From contig OZ176054.1 in NCBI GenBank assembly GCA_964247055.1, positions 7,254,001 to 7,318,000 on the forward strand: DNA of 64,000 nt. Direction: 5' to 3'. Below, piece by piece: positions 30,201 to 36,735 of the stretch. The position numbers and the translations under genes were made by a program. Numbering within the stretch: the first letter of the stretch is position 1; every line of letters begins with the position of its first letter. This stretch comes from Paragordius varius (lineage: Eukaryota; Nematomorpha). The notes under the pieces were generated by a model, which did no database searches, was not told where the DNA came from, and worked only from the letters and a program-made list of their open reading frames with translations.

Positions 30201-30760
30201 ATTGGAAAAGATTATTTTGAAAAAGTTCCACATGGCTTTGAAATACACACGACAAAAGAACATAACCTGGCCAATTATATGTATGTATTGATAACATACC
30301 ATTCACACCTCAAATTCACCCTTGAAAAATTTTTAATTTGCCCTAACATTAATTATGCTTTTTATAAATTATAAATTACCTATGTTTTTCAAAAAATGAA
30401 TATTATTTAAAAAATAACATAATACGAAAAAAATAATAAACTATGCCATAAAGCAATATTTCATATTAATGATGAGTTACATTAACCCAAAACTACATAA
30501 TTTATTTTTAGGGTGGTTAATTTGAATTGTTCAAGGGTGAATTTAAAGTGTATATGATATATATTAAATTTTTTTAGGTTTTTCATTATGCATTTAATCA
30601 ATAAACCGGAAACGGAATTCACTGGACAAGTAATGATATATATTTAAAGATATCGTAGGAAACTTATGTTTGGCGCTTGTATCAACAAAGAATCTGGGAT
30701 TTTTTCCCAGTCGGTGATAGTTTTAGGAAACAATATGATGAAAATCCGGAAAGCGCTTAA
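445..30760 (+). CDS. RYR: ryanodine receptor, 3' two-thirds (64 exons, 5' partial)
   Basis: Ryanodine receptors are giant homotetrameric Ca2+ release channels of the endoplasmic or sarcoplasmic reticulum. About 3,346 residues are encoded here, against a usual length near 5,000, so the IP3R-like N-terminal core, MIR, first RIH and SPRY domains lie upstream of the window. The 64 exons join with consistent phases to a stop at 30758-30760. Exon by exon the order follows animal RyRs: central solenoid, the two RYR-repeat pairs, the long helical domain, an EF-hand-like block, six membrane segments, the GGGIGD filter and the Cys/His C-terminal domain. The reading frame is open throughout, so it looks functional. 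Intron sizes are bimodal, from 25 nt to about 2.2 kb; the large ones hold transposons. A likely poly(A) signal AATAAA is at 30868-30873. Family identity is certain; exon 17964-18026 is tentative. Confidence 0.96.
2620..2780 (-). repeat. dispersed repeat copy in RyR intron
   Basis: On the minus strand this reads AACACGGTACGCATC, then a stretch ending CATCATTCGATAGCTAAAA. The same order of blocks recurs at 19765-19930 and, more weakly, at 25025-25145. It is a non-coding interspersed repeat, edges approximate. Confidence 0.6.
5030..5515. repeat. fold-back element, arms with 21-bp periodicity
   Basis: The stretch near 5036-5105 is, in reverse complement, clearly related to 5440-5515: both contain the words CTTGAA, ACCA and GGACACT in the same order. 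Inside each arm a 21-bp unit built on GACCAACTTGAA repeats about three times. The middle (5110-5430) is AT-rich. It sits in RyR intron 4911-5771. Confidence 0.7.
5772..11542 (+). CDS. RYR: RyR exons 9-15: RIH-type solenoid before RYR repeats
   Basis: Exons: 5772-6011, 7716-7878, 8385-8620, 8989-9152, 10239-10456, 10772-11012, 11373-11542. Diagnostic blocks: [74 protein letters not shown] and [16 protein letters not shown]. They follow animal RyR in order with no gap. Three introns here are 0.8-1.7 kb and hold repeats (fold-back elements near 5030-5515 and 6540-7690, a dispersed repeat near 9590-9995). Confidence 0.94.
6540..7690. repeat. large fold-back element in RyR intron
   Basis: The two halves are diverged inverted copies with the centre near 7090. 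Paired words include ACAAAATAGGAT (left, as GCAAAATAGGAT) with its reverse complement at about 7150, TCCGTAC around the centre, and CAAAAAGTGAAAAT with CACAAAGTGAAAAT. It has no coding block and fills most of intron 6012-7715. Confidence 0.75.
9590..9995. repeat. dispersed AT-rich family A, copy 1
   Basis: The right part on the minus strand reads CATGGTGCTTTTGGTTTTGG followed by CTTCTATGAGTGATTT, the core shared by family A. The left part has the same core on the plus strand (ACATTTGGTTTTGGCCCTTA), so the copy is an inverted pair about 400 bp long, in RyR intron 9153-10238. Confidence 0.6.
11049..11076. repeat. (AT)n microsatellite
   Basis: Uninterrupted AT dinucleotide run just inside an RyR intron. 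Confidence 0.95.
11958..13374 (+). CDS. RYR: RyR exons 16-20: RYR repeats 3 and 4
   Basis: Exons: 11958-12036, 12062-12151, 12231-12374, 12404-12551, 13046-13374. The paired RYR repeats (Pfam RyR) are the [18 protein letters not shown] and KTHPRLRTF block, then the [25 protein letters not shown] and [13 protein letters not shown] block. In vertebrate RyRs the second repeat pair is a phosphorylation hot spot. Introns 12037-12061 (25 nt) and 12375-12403 (29 nt) are required: without the first the frame is lost between the conserved W-A-S-R-K and G-W-V-Y-G blocks. Confidence 0.93.
13582..17259 (+). CDS. RYR: RyR exons 21-30: long helical domain
   Basis: Exons: 13582-13697, 13761-13871, 13909-14147, 14253-14361, 14389-14525, 15840-16029, 16056-16165, 16239-16411, 16872-17030, 17224-17259. 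Landmarks are [30 protein letters not shown] and [17 protein letters not shown]. Introns 13872-13908 (37 nt), 14362-14388 (27 nt) and 16030-16055 (26 nt) are tiny; 14526-15839 contains a hAT-type element. The last exon encodes just 12 residues. Confidence 0.9.
14952..15616. mobile_element. hAT-type non-autonomous element, 8-bp TSD
   Basis: Begins CAGGGCTCTGAACCGG and ends, on the other strand, CAGGGCCTCAAACGG. It is flanked by identical 8-bp copies of TTTTAAAC (14944-14951 and 15617-15624), the target-site length typical of hAT elements. Both ends are much richer in G and C than the host intron, with recurring GGAACCGG words. There is no open frame, so it is a 665-bp non-autonomous copy. It lies in RyR intron 14526-15839. 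Confidence 0.85.
17510..17612 (-). mobile_element. short hAT-family terminal fragment
   Basis: On the minus strand it begins GGTGATACTCAAACTGCAGC and continues with GGCC and AAGCACTTTT-type words. This matches the 5' end of the hAT relic at 55695 and the element ending at 50334. Only one end was found. Confidence 0.55.
17964..18026 (+). CDS. RYR: tentative RyR exon 31 (variable linker)
   Basis: An exon of 63 nt would keep phase 0 on both sides and give a 21-residue linker ([14 protein letters not shown]...). It lies where other RyRs have a poorly conserved basic linker before the SLIVA block. A different frame of the same DNA reads [17 protein letters not shown], which resembles that basic linker better but does not fit the phase of the flanking exons. 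The exon may also be absent from the mRNA. Confidence 0.4.
18162..23223 (+). CDS. RYR: RyR exons 32-41: helical domain, second half
   Basis: Exons: 18162-18293, 18321-18392, 18418-18686, 19020-19113, 19185-19566, 21717-21902, 22118-22185, 22483-22592, 22620-22741, 23000-23223. Landmarks: [75 protein letters not shown] and GNTTS. Introns 18294-18320 (27 nt), 18393-18417 (25 nt) and 22593-22619 (27 nt) are tiny. The intron 19567-21716 holds a LINE relic, and 22742-22999 holds a tRNA-like repeat. Exon 19185-19566 carries a lineage-specific stretch of about 80 residues before the [13 protein letters not shown] block. Confidence 0.9.
19765..19930 (+). repeat. dispersed repeat copy (CACGGTGCG type)
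   Basis: Starts AACACGGTGCGTAGC and includes CATTCGATAGCTAAAA; it is the plus-strand counterpart of 2620-2780. Confidence 0.6.
19950..21310 (+). mobile_element. LINE relic, reverse transcriptase fragments
   Basis: Several frames together show decayed non-LTR reverse transcriptase. Around 20530-20690 the frame reads [17 protein letters not shown], the usual start of RT; 20740-20920 reads [14 protein letters not shown] and then a region like the RT palm. Near 20930-20980 a block [16 protein letters not shown] resembles the thumb region preceding ESW. A closing block near 21150-21220 resembles the G-rich RGRP..WL end. Stops and frame shifts interrupt it many times, so it is old and dead. It is in sense orientation in RyR intron 19567-21716. 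I place it near RTE/Jockey-like LINEs without assigning a clade. Confidence 0.7.
21927..22030. repeat. exact 52-bp tandem duplication
   Basis: Two identical 52-bp units, 21927-21978 and 21979-22030, each beginning TACTCTACGC and ending AATATTTTG. They lie 24 bases into an RyR intron (21903-22117), so the first unit follows the donor site closely. Confidence 0.95.
22780..22960 (+). repeat. tRNA-like SINE/fold-back repeat, copy 1
   Basis: Three parts: arm A (22781-22829, ending AGGGTAAGGACTT), a tRNA-like part (22830-22880) with TAGTAGGTAGGGCGCCGG like an A box and a shortened B-box-like GGAACCCCGG, then body C (22881-22959) ending GTCCGGATACAATT. Body C recurs at 43281-43365, and arm A recurs there as its reverse complement. 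It lies in RyR intron 22742-22999. Confidence 0.75.
23533..24950 (+). CDS. RYR: RyR exons 42-50: EF-hand-like region and U-motif
   Basis: Exons: 23533-23676, 23745-23879, 23907-23988, 24025-24161, 24190-24269, 24304-24542, 24613-24692, 24718-24816, 24856-24950. Landmarks: [59 protein letters not shown]-like [15 protein letters not shown], the EF-hand-like [30 protein letters not shown] and [10 protein letters not shown]. This is the densest run of tiny introns: 27, 36, 28, 34, 25 and 39 nt, besides one of 70 nt. Confidence 0.94.
25025..25145 (+). repeat. dispersed repeat copy (CACGGTGCA type)
   Basis: TTACACGGTGCACACAAAAA resembles the start of 19765-19930 and the motif TTACACAGTGCCCACG near 49435. 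The rest is diverged. It lies in RyR intron 24951-25751. Confidence 0.45.
25752..28081 (+). CDS. RYR: RyR exons 51-55: divergent linker and first TM helices
   Basis: Exons: 25752-25955, 26398-26625, 27014-27116, 27366-27599, 27836-28081. The first exon ends in a hydrophobic stretch ([19 protein letters not shown]) that matches the auxiliary membrane helix before the charged linker. The linker is much shorter than the acidic vertebrate one. Exon 27366-27599 carries [17 protein letters not shown], the S1 helix. Exon 27836-28081 has the luminal S1-S2 loop and S2. The end of exon 52 (26625) is a best guess from phase and a GTATAC donor. Confidence 0.85.
27181..27229. repeat. (AT)n microsatellite
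   Basis: About 24 perfect AT units in an RyR intron. Confidence 0.97.
28372..28676. mobile_element. probable hAT-type MITE
   Basis: Begins CAGGGGTGTCTAATACGCGG and ends, read on the other strand, CAGGGGCCCCTAACAC. Flanks GCTTAGAT (28364-28371) and GCTAGATT (28677-28684) look like an imperfect 8-bp target duplication. There is no coding content. It sits in RyR intron 28082-28724. Confidence 0.65.
28725..30760 (+). CDS. RYR: RyR exons 56-64: S2-S6, pore, C-terminal domain
   Basis: Exons: 28725-28898, 28975-29145, 29390-29536, 29601-29729, 29815-29863, 29934-30041, 30115-30280, 30578-30629, 30659-30760. [40 protein letters not shown] (S4-S5), [11 protein letters not shown] (S5), then the filter RAGGGIGDE split across the 29863/29934 junction, and [17 protein letters not shown] (S6). 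The cytosolic end has CFICG..H..H (zinc-type Cys/His), [17 protein letters not shown] and [11 protein letters not shown], close to the canonical RyR terminus. The penultimate intron, 30630-30658, is 29 nt. Confidence 0.97.
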
Positions 30761-30867
30761 TATAGCTGCTGATAATTACACGCATGTGCAATACACATAT
30801 ATGGATAGTTTGCTGTATTACTAATATAAGTATATATATTAAATCTTTTGAATGTGTTGTTGGATAT

Positions 30868-30873
30868 AATAAA
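30868..30873 (+). promoter_or_regulatory. RyR poly(A) signal
   Basis: AATAAA about 110 nt after the RyR stop codon, and well before the next gene. Confidence 0.5.
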
Positions 30874-31058
30874 TGTTATGATATTTATAATTTACTAATT
30901 TTTATAGAACATGTCCTGTTCTATGTATAAAAGTCAACGCCTGATATTTCTTTTTCTTTTATAAATCAATATTGCACTTTATGTATCATTTATTTTCCGT
31001 CAATAATTTAGGGCCTTCGCCATGACCTAATGCCAAAATTTATGAATTAATTCAATTT

Positions 31059-32642
31059 ATGAAAACTTATTGTTATAGTACATACAATGCCCTATTTCTT
31101 TTAATTCACATATTATGTTTCGGCATAATTAACGGAGAAATCAAAAAATGTCCATTACGGAATTGTACTTGTATTAAATTAAAACCATTGATTATAGAAT
31201 GTACATCCCTTCGATTTTCAGATCTTATTTTAGAATTTAATCAAATAAGAGAAGTGCCGATTGAGTCTTTACGGATAGAAAAGGGGTCGGGCAATTTAAA
31301 TAAAGATGTGTTTGAACGTATGATTATTCACAATTTCGTCATGTATAACACAATAGTCACTAAAATGACAAATGATGCCTTTCATCAAATGGATGATACT
31401 CAATCTTTTATATTGGAAAAGGGGATCATGCCAGTTTGGAGCGATAACAATCTTTTGCAGGGTTTAGCACGCAGCGTGAAAACCATTCATATTGAGTATT
31501 ATAGAATGATAAAGTTTCCCGAAAAAATTTTTGCTAACATGTTTATGTTAGAGGAATTAAGCCTAGAAGGTAACAATATAAAGACTTTGAGTGATCATAT
31601 TTTCTATGATTTAATAAATTTAAAGCGCTTAAATTTGGCCTATAACATAATGGCCGGATTGAGATATGAAGTTTTAGCTTATAATGATCAACTTACATTT
31701 CTAAATTTGAGTAACAATAATTTTAAAGAATTAATTCCTGAAACATTTAAAGTGGGACGCTTGCAAACTATCGATTTACGAGATAATCCTTTAGTTTGTG
31801 ATTGTAAAATGGTTCCAGTCGCTCAATATTTTCTTAATTTGACTCGATACAATATGGCAGACATTAAAGGTAAATGTCATACACCAAGGCATATGCATGA
31901 GGAAACACTACTTTACATGGCAAATATGGGTGAAGGTTGCCAAGTTAGCCAAACTCAGGATAATTCCTCTATTACTAATGCCAAAAGCCCTAGACCACCT
32001 ACGGCTGAAATCGCATTTACACGATGGCGCAAAAATTTGACTACATCAATCATAAATTCACAAACAAATGTTTCAGTTACCACGGCTTCAACAATATTAT
32101 CTTTATTGACAAACGCCTCTAGTCCTTTAAAAGTAACAGAGGTTTCATTGGTAACATCATCTATTGTAGCAGTTCCCGACACTACAAAATACTCCAATAT
32201 TTTGAATCGGTCAACCACTGAAACAAGTATCATGAGGACTGATTCAACTCCTCACATTATTAATTTTACAATGATAAAAAATGAAACTAAATCATTACCC
32301 ACTTCATTATCACAACCCATAAGTTATTTTGTTAATATATCCTTGATTGATGGTAATGAATCTAATATTTTACTTAAAGAAGCTTTTGTTACACCTTTAG
32401 AATCATATGATTCATCCAAAATACAAATGATAACAGAATATAACTACACGGTTCAAGCTTATCGTTTTATGTTAAATAGATTGCCATCGGAAATTTCCAG
32501 GAAAAATTTTAACGTAAATAATACCCACCAAATCAAATCCAAAACCGCATCAACAACCACAGCATTTTACATTGTGTATGCTATCTTAACCTTAGTGATT
32601 ATATCAATTTTGATATTATTGATAATAAAAAAATATAAATAA
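31059..32642 (+). CDS. leucine-rich-repeat type I membrane protein
   Basis: A single 527-residue open frame. Residues 1-26 form a signal peptide (hydrophobic ALFLLIHILCFGII). A cysteine cluster CPLRNCTC plus a later C is an LRR N-terminal cap. About five leucine-rich repeats follow, the clearest being LEELSLEGNNIKTL, LKRLNLAYN and LTFLNLSNNNFKEL. The NPLVCDCKM... block with later cysteines is an LRR C-terminal cap. Residues about 300-490 are Thr/Ser-rich with many N-x-S/T sites, a likely glycosylated stalk. Residues about 501-522 are one membrane helix, followed by a 5-residue basic tail. The likely role is adhesion or receptor function at the cell surface. The tail is too short to signal alone. 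I cannot name an orthologue. It has no intron, unlike its neighbours. A possible AATAAA lies at 32679-32684. Confidence 0.85.
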   Translation: MKTYCYSTYNALFLLIHILCFGIINGEIKKCPLRNCTCIKLKPLIIECTSLRFSDLILEFNQIREVPIESLRIEKGSGNLNKDVFERMIIHNFVMYNTIVTKMTNDAFHQMDDTQSFILEKGIMPVWSDNNLLQGLARSVKTIHIEYYRMIKFPEKIFANMFMLEELSLEGNNIKTLSDHIFYDLINLKRLNLAYNIMAGLRYEVLAYNDQLTFLNLSNNNFKELIPETFKVGRLQTIDLRDNPLVCDCKMVPVAQYFLNLTRYNMADIKGKCHTPRHMHEETLLYMANMGEGCQVSQTQDNSSITNAKSPRPPTAEIAFTRWRKNLTTSIINSQTNVSVTTASTILSLLTNASSPLKVTEVSLVTSSIVAVPDTTKYSNILNRSTTETSIMRTDSTPHIINFTMIKNETKSLPTSLSQPISYFVNISLIDGNESNILLKEAFVTPLESYDSSKIQMITEYNYTVQAYRFMLNRLPSEISRKNFNVNNTHQIKSKTASTTTAFYIVYAILTLVIISILILLIIKKYK

Positions 32643-34621
32643 GACAGATATATAAGGTAATGATTTTAGGTACCAATTAATAAATTTATGTTGTAAATTA
32701 AGCCCTTCAGTTAAAAAACTGTTAAATGTTATACACTTGTCTTTTTATATTTAACTTTTTAAGGCGACCCTTTTTATTAACTTGCATTGGCTAATACAGT
32801 TGTGGACGTAATATTGTAGTAGAGGATGCGGTGTGATACACATATTAAGTTATTTCATATCTGATATTATAGAATCAGCTATATGGTACTTTTTTACTCC
32901 TTTGTTCTTCGGTGTTCATTTATCCATAAATTCAGTTAATTTCCCATTTTATTCCTAAGTTATTTAGAATTGACATAATACTTTAATTACAATATTAGTG
33001 AAATTTTCCTTGGTATCTTTTGGGAAAATGTTTAAAAAGGCATAATCAATTTATATCATTTGGACTTATTTTTACACCTACCTTTATACAGTTGTCAAAG
33101 GGGTTTAATAAGTTTTACCTAGTAAATTTAATATTTTTAATTTAATGCATGCGTATACCTAACCTCGCAGAAGAGAAAACATCAGACAACTTCAAATATT
33201 AGTGCATTTCTGCCGGAGAAATCACTACAGTACTTCAAACATGTGCGTAGACCTTCAAAGCAAATGGCTCTGCTTTGATACCATAAAAACGATGTTTTTT
33301 CACCACAACACTAGATATATGGCCAGTTAAAATAATATATTTTGTTTAATTAACTCATGTAACTCATAGTGCTTACTAAAATATGTACTGAAATACTCAT
33401 GGTGCGTTTGGTTTTTTGGGCTTACGAGTCATTAAAAAAATTTATTTCTATTTTTGTGGTAGGCTCATGAAAAAGTCGCAAAATTAGCGCACATTATACT
33501 TTATGATAGAAGCTAAATAATTCATTGAAAATTTTAATCATATTATAAATAATCATAAAATAAACAATATTTATTATTTTAAAATTTTTCAAACACAATC
33601 AACAATTGGCTAAAATGGGCTTTAAATTTTTATAGTGTTTAGTTTCTTCCAAAAATTTATTTAGCATAATGCGCGCTATTTTTTTTAAAATGATTCCCAT
33701 AATAGAATATCTTTCTTAAATGACTCGTCAGGTATCCAAAAGCACAATGAGAATTCGTATACATTTTTGTCATAATCTGTGTAATTAGATATCTGGCGCA
33801 TTTCGTATTTTTGCATTATTTGTCATAAGGCTTTGCCCATTTCGGATTCTGGAAAACCATCATTCATTTATTTAAAATCCCAACTTATAAACGAGACCCG
33901 AAAATTTTGGTACTTTATTTATATTGAGATGGGATATCCCCTTCTATTATATATAAACAATAAATCGTCATTCTAAACTTATTTGTAGTGAAAGTTGAAG
34001 CAGAAAAATAACTCTCAATATGGAATTCAGCGATTAAAATGGACACGTGATGCACAAAAGGTGTCAGATAGAAAATAAAATAGCATGCTACGTTGAAAAT
34101 AATTTGTGTTAAAAGAGTTTACGGCAACAAAAGATTTTGGACAAATCAATTATTTATTGTCCATTGGCTTCTAAACATTTAAAGTGAATCCCATATCATA
34201 AACACTGTATGTCTTTTGGGAAAATGTATCGTCGTGTTATTTTCCAATACCGGCCCCCATTGATGCCAGGCGCCAGTGCATGAGAGTATGGCAGATGCGA
34301 AAGAGTTTCCCATCGTATGAAGGCTTTGCATGGTTTTGTTGAGTAAGACGGAGCATTGAGATGAAAATCATTTATTCATATCATGATTTAAAATTATCAT
34401 TTATTGGCGATATTTGTGAATAAACTGTTTCACCGACCTTTAAGAGTTTATAATGCAACCGCTCTGGTCTCACTAGTCACAATCGTCAAAGCAATTTGGC
34501 CTTGGTAATAGTTCGGCGAAAGGGGAAATGAAGAATTTTTTCCCGCATTGGATTTACAAAATAATATCTTTTTATGCAAACTATTACCCAATATTAAAAG
34601 TTACATCACCGATGGTAATAT
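32643..34621. other. intergenic, repeats and unassigned DNA
   Basis: Mostly AT-rich DNA without coding signal. A family A repeat pair lies at 33395-33760. The part 34200-34530 is noticeably richer in G and C than its surroundings but I could not assign it. Confidence 0.6.
33395..33760. repeat. dispersed AT-rich family A, copy 2 (inverted pair)
   Basis: Plus-strand core CATGGTGCGTTTGGTTTTTT and GAGTCATTAAAAAA at the left. At the right the same core lies in reverse (ATGACTCGTCAG... then AAAAGCACAATGAG). Inner matches include a word like GCGCACATTATAC and its partner GCATAATGCGCGC. Confidence 0.65.
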
Positions 34622-35670
34622 TTATTTAAATGTTTCAATCTCTTGTAGCAATTGTTTAGCTGTTGGACGTTTTTTGTGATTTATTTGAAGCATAGATTCC
34701 ATCAATGTATGAAATGGATGGACATAAAGAAAATTGTGATTTTTTCTTAGTTTACGATTATTTTGTAGTTGCAAACAAATGGCAGTTAGATTCATATCTA
34801 ACGGTTTAATTAACTTTCGGATTTCATTTAAATGTGGTGTAAAAGGAATAGTAAATATATATGACATTTGTACTAATAACTGTTTGATAATATATGATTG
34901 ATTTGATTCTTGAGATTGATTTAAATTAAAAAAAGGATAACATCCAGACAGTAAGGAAAGTATAATGATTCCACAACTCCAAATGTCCCTTGAAAAAGTG
35001 ATGTCATGGTACAATAAATATTCGGGTGGCATATATTCGATAGTACCAATAAAATTTTTTCCTAAATCTGATAGAATTTTAGCGTCCTCAAAATCAATTA
35101 TTTTAAATCTAAAGATTATAAATTTTTTACGTTCCAAGTTTAAAATTACATAAAAAGTTTTCAGGTTTTATATCATTGTGAATGATTCCTCTTGAATGCA
35201 AATATTCTAAACAGTAAAAAGATTTAGGGTATAAATCTTTAAATTGTCAAAATTTATAATATCTATAATATCCTTAAATATATTTAAAAAAACTTTAAAT
35301 TTTGAGTGAGGGTGATATGTAAAAACTATTGACACAAAGTCCAAATTGTACAAAACATCAAGAATTTTAGCAACATTAGGATGCCTAATATTATATGTAA
35401 ATACTCTAAATTTTTCATTATTCTTATTTCTCTGAGTATTTCTAATGGATTTTTGAAGCTATTATAACGTTTAAAATATTTTATGATGCCATGGTTTTTG
35501 TCGATATAAAAATCGCGAGAAAAATTTAAATTTAAATTTGTCCACATGTTAAAATGTAACCGCAAAAAATTACATTTCACCTCATTACTCTTTAGATGTA
35601 TCACAAATATCGAATGTTTTATTATTAAAATAAAAATTTGGATTTCCCAATATTTTAAGTTTTTATACAC
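34622..35670 (-). CDS. divergent CDC7-like protein kinase, frame broken
   Basis: Minus-strand exons: 35670-35405, 35384-35131 (possibly split by a 21-nt in-frame GT..AG segment at 35273-35293), 35108-34622. Introns 35385-35404 (20 nt) and 35109-35130 (22 nt) are needed to join REIRIMKNLE to HPNVAKILDVL and the KPENFL block to FKIIDFEDA. The kinase core is clear: a beta-3 lysine in GIIKYFKRY, the catalytic loop IIHNDIKPENFL (HND instead of HRD), the metal motif DFE instead of DFG, and IGTIEYMPPEYL. DIWSCGIIILSLLSGCYPFF is the part most like CDC7. No clear glycine loop is seen and the start ATG at 35668-35670 is tentative. One base is missing for continuity in the A-run at 35216-35220, between the NLKIYTLNLF and CLEYLHSRG blocks. 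This may be a sequence error or a real mutation. CDC7 kinases start DNA replication; that role here is inference. Confidence 0.65.
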
Positions 35671-35754
35671 AAAATAAATTTATTATGTTGTATTAAAAAT
35701 TTTAAATGTGGCCTTTTTAGGTAAATTAAACTGCGTTCAAGTCTAGAAAAAATA

Positions 35755-35820
35755 TCCTAATATATTTATCTATCAGAATATATATATATATATATATTCT
35801 GATAGATAAATATATTAGGA
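35755..35820. repeat. perfect 66-bp palindrome
   Basis: TCCTAATATATTTATCTATC continuing into an alternating TA centre and then its exact reverse complement. The arm resembles the outer end of family A (near 48030-48070). Confidence 0.95.
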
Positions 35821-36428
35821 TTGTCATGTTAGTTTTGGGATTTCGAAAAGTATTTTATTTGTGGTAAGATTCCATATCAGAAAAAAATTAAGATTTTTTA
35901 ATAAAGTTTTTGGAAGAAAAATATGACTAAAATATATAATAAAATTCATATAAAAAGCAAAAATATTTAAAAAAATTATGTTTATCTTATTTTTGGGGGC
36001 TAGTTTTTATAAAACAGGGATGTCCGGTCTTTTTAAAAAAAATTGAAATTTTTATTTGCAAAATTATTTGAGTGGTGATGTAAAATTTTTAAAAAAGTAA
36101 AAATAAATTGATTTGCATAATTTTTTCTTATAATTTTTATTATTATTGATCACATACATTTAATATTTTTCCTTTACAATCGAAAAATCTTTTAATCTGC
36201 CACTGGGAAATTTTTAGTAATTATTTAGTGAAAGAGCCATATTTTTGAAAACCACAGTCCCATTTTTAATATAGCACCCATAATAAAGTTATGAATTACG
36301 CATTCGAAAATTTTACAATTGATAAATTTTTTTGATAATAATTTTATAAGTAGTTATAGACTAATTGATATGTTATTTTTGGGAATTTTATTTTCTTAAT
36401 ACATATTTTTCTAATATATTCCTTAATA

Positions 36429-36735
36429 CAGTGATTCCCAATCTTTTTTTATTCAGGCCCCACCAAATTGAAAATGAAAATTCCTGCGCCTCTCACCAAA
36501 GAAATCCAAATAAAAAATGTAAAATTTATTTAATATTATAAATTCCCAATCAATACGATCCTTTTATTTGCAATTTTTGAAATAATTTTTCATATCGGGG
36601 ATAAATCTTGATAATTTAAACCTGAAATCTCCAATTTGTTTCTAGTTATTTTTCAGTTGTCCAAATTTTACGCGCCCCCCTTGGAGAGGGCAGAGAGGGG
36701 GCAGGGAAGCGTTTCTCTCTGGTTGAGAACCATTG
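36429..36735. mobile_element. hAT-type MITE
   Basis: Starts CAGTGATTCCCAATC and ends, on the other strand, CAATGGTTCTCAACCAGAG. These resemble the common CAGTGGTTCTCAACC ends of hAT MITEs. The target duplication is unclear (CCTTAATA versus CTTTAAAT). A GC-rich patch near 36670-36710 lies inside it. Confidence 0.6.

Noticed and set aside
31955-32233. Antisense open frame inside the LRR gene
   Set aside because: It mirrors the Thr/Ser-rich stalk codons and has no protein features of its own.
35273-35293. A 21-nt GT..AG intron in the kinase
   Set aside because: Length is a multiple of three and the frame is open through it, so retained and spliced forms fit equally; not counted as an intron.
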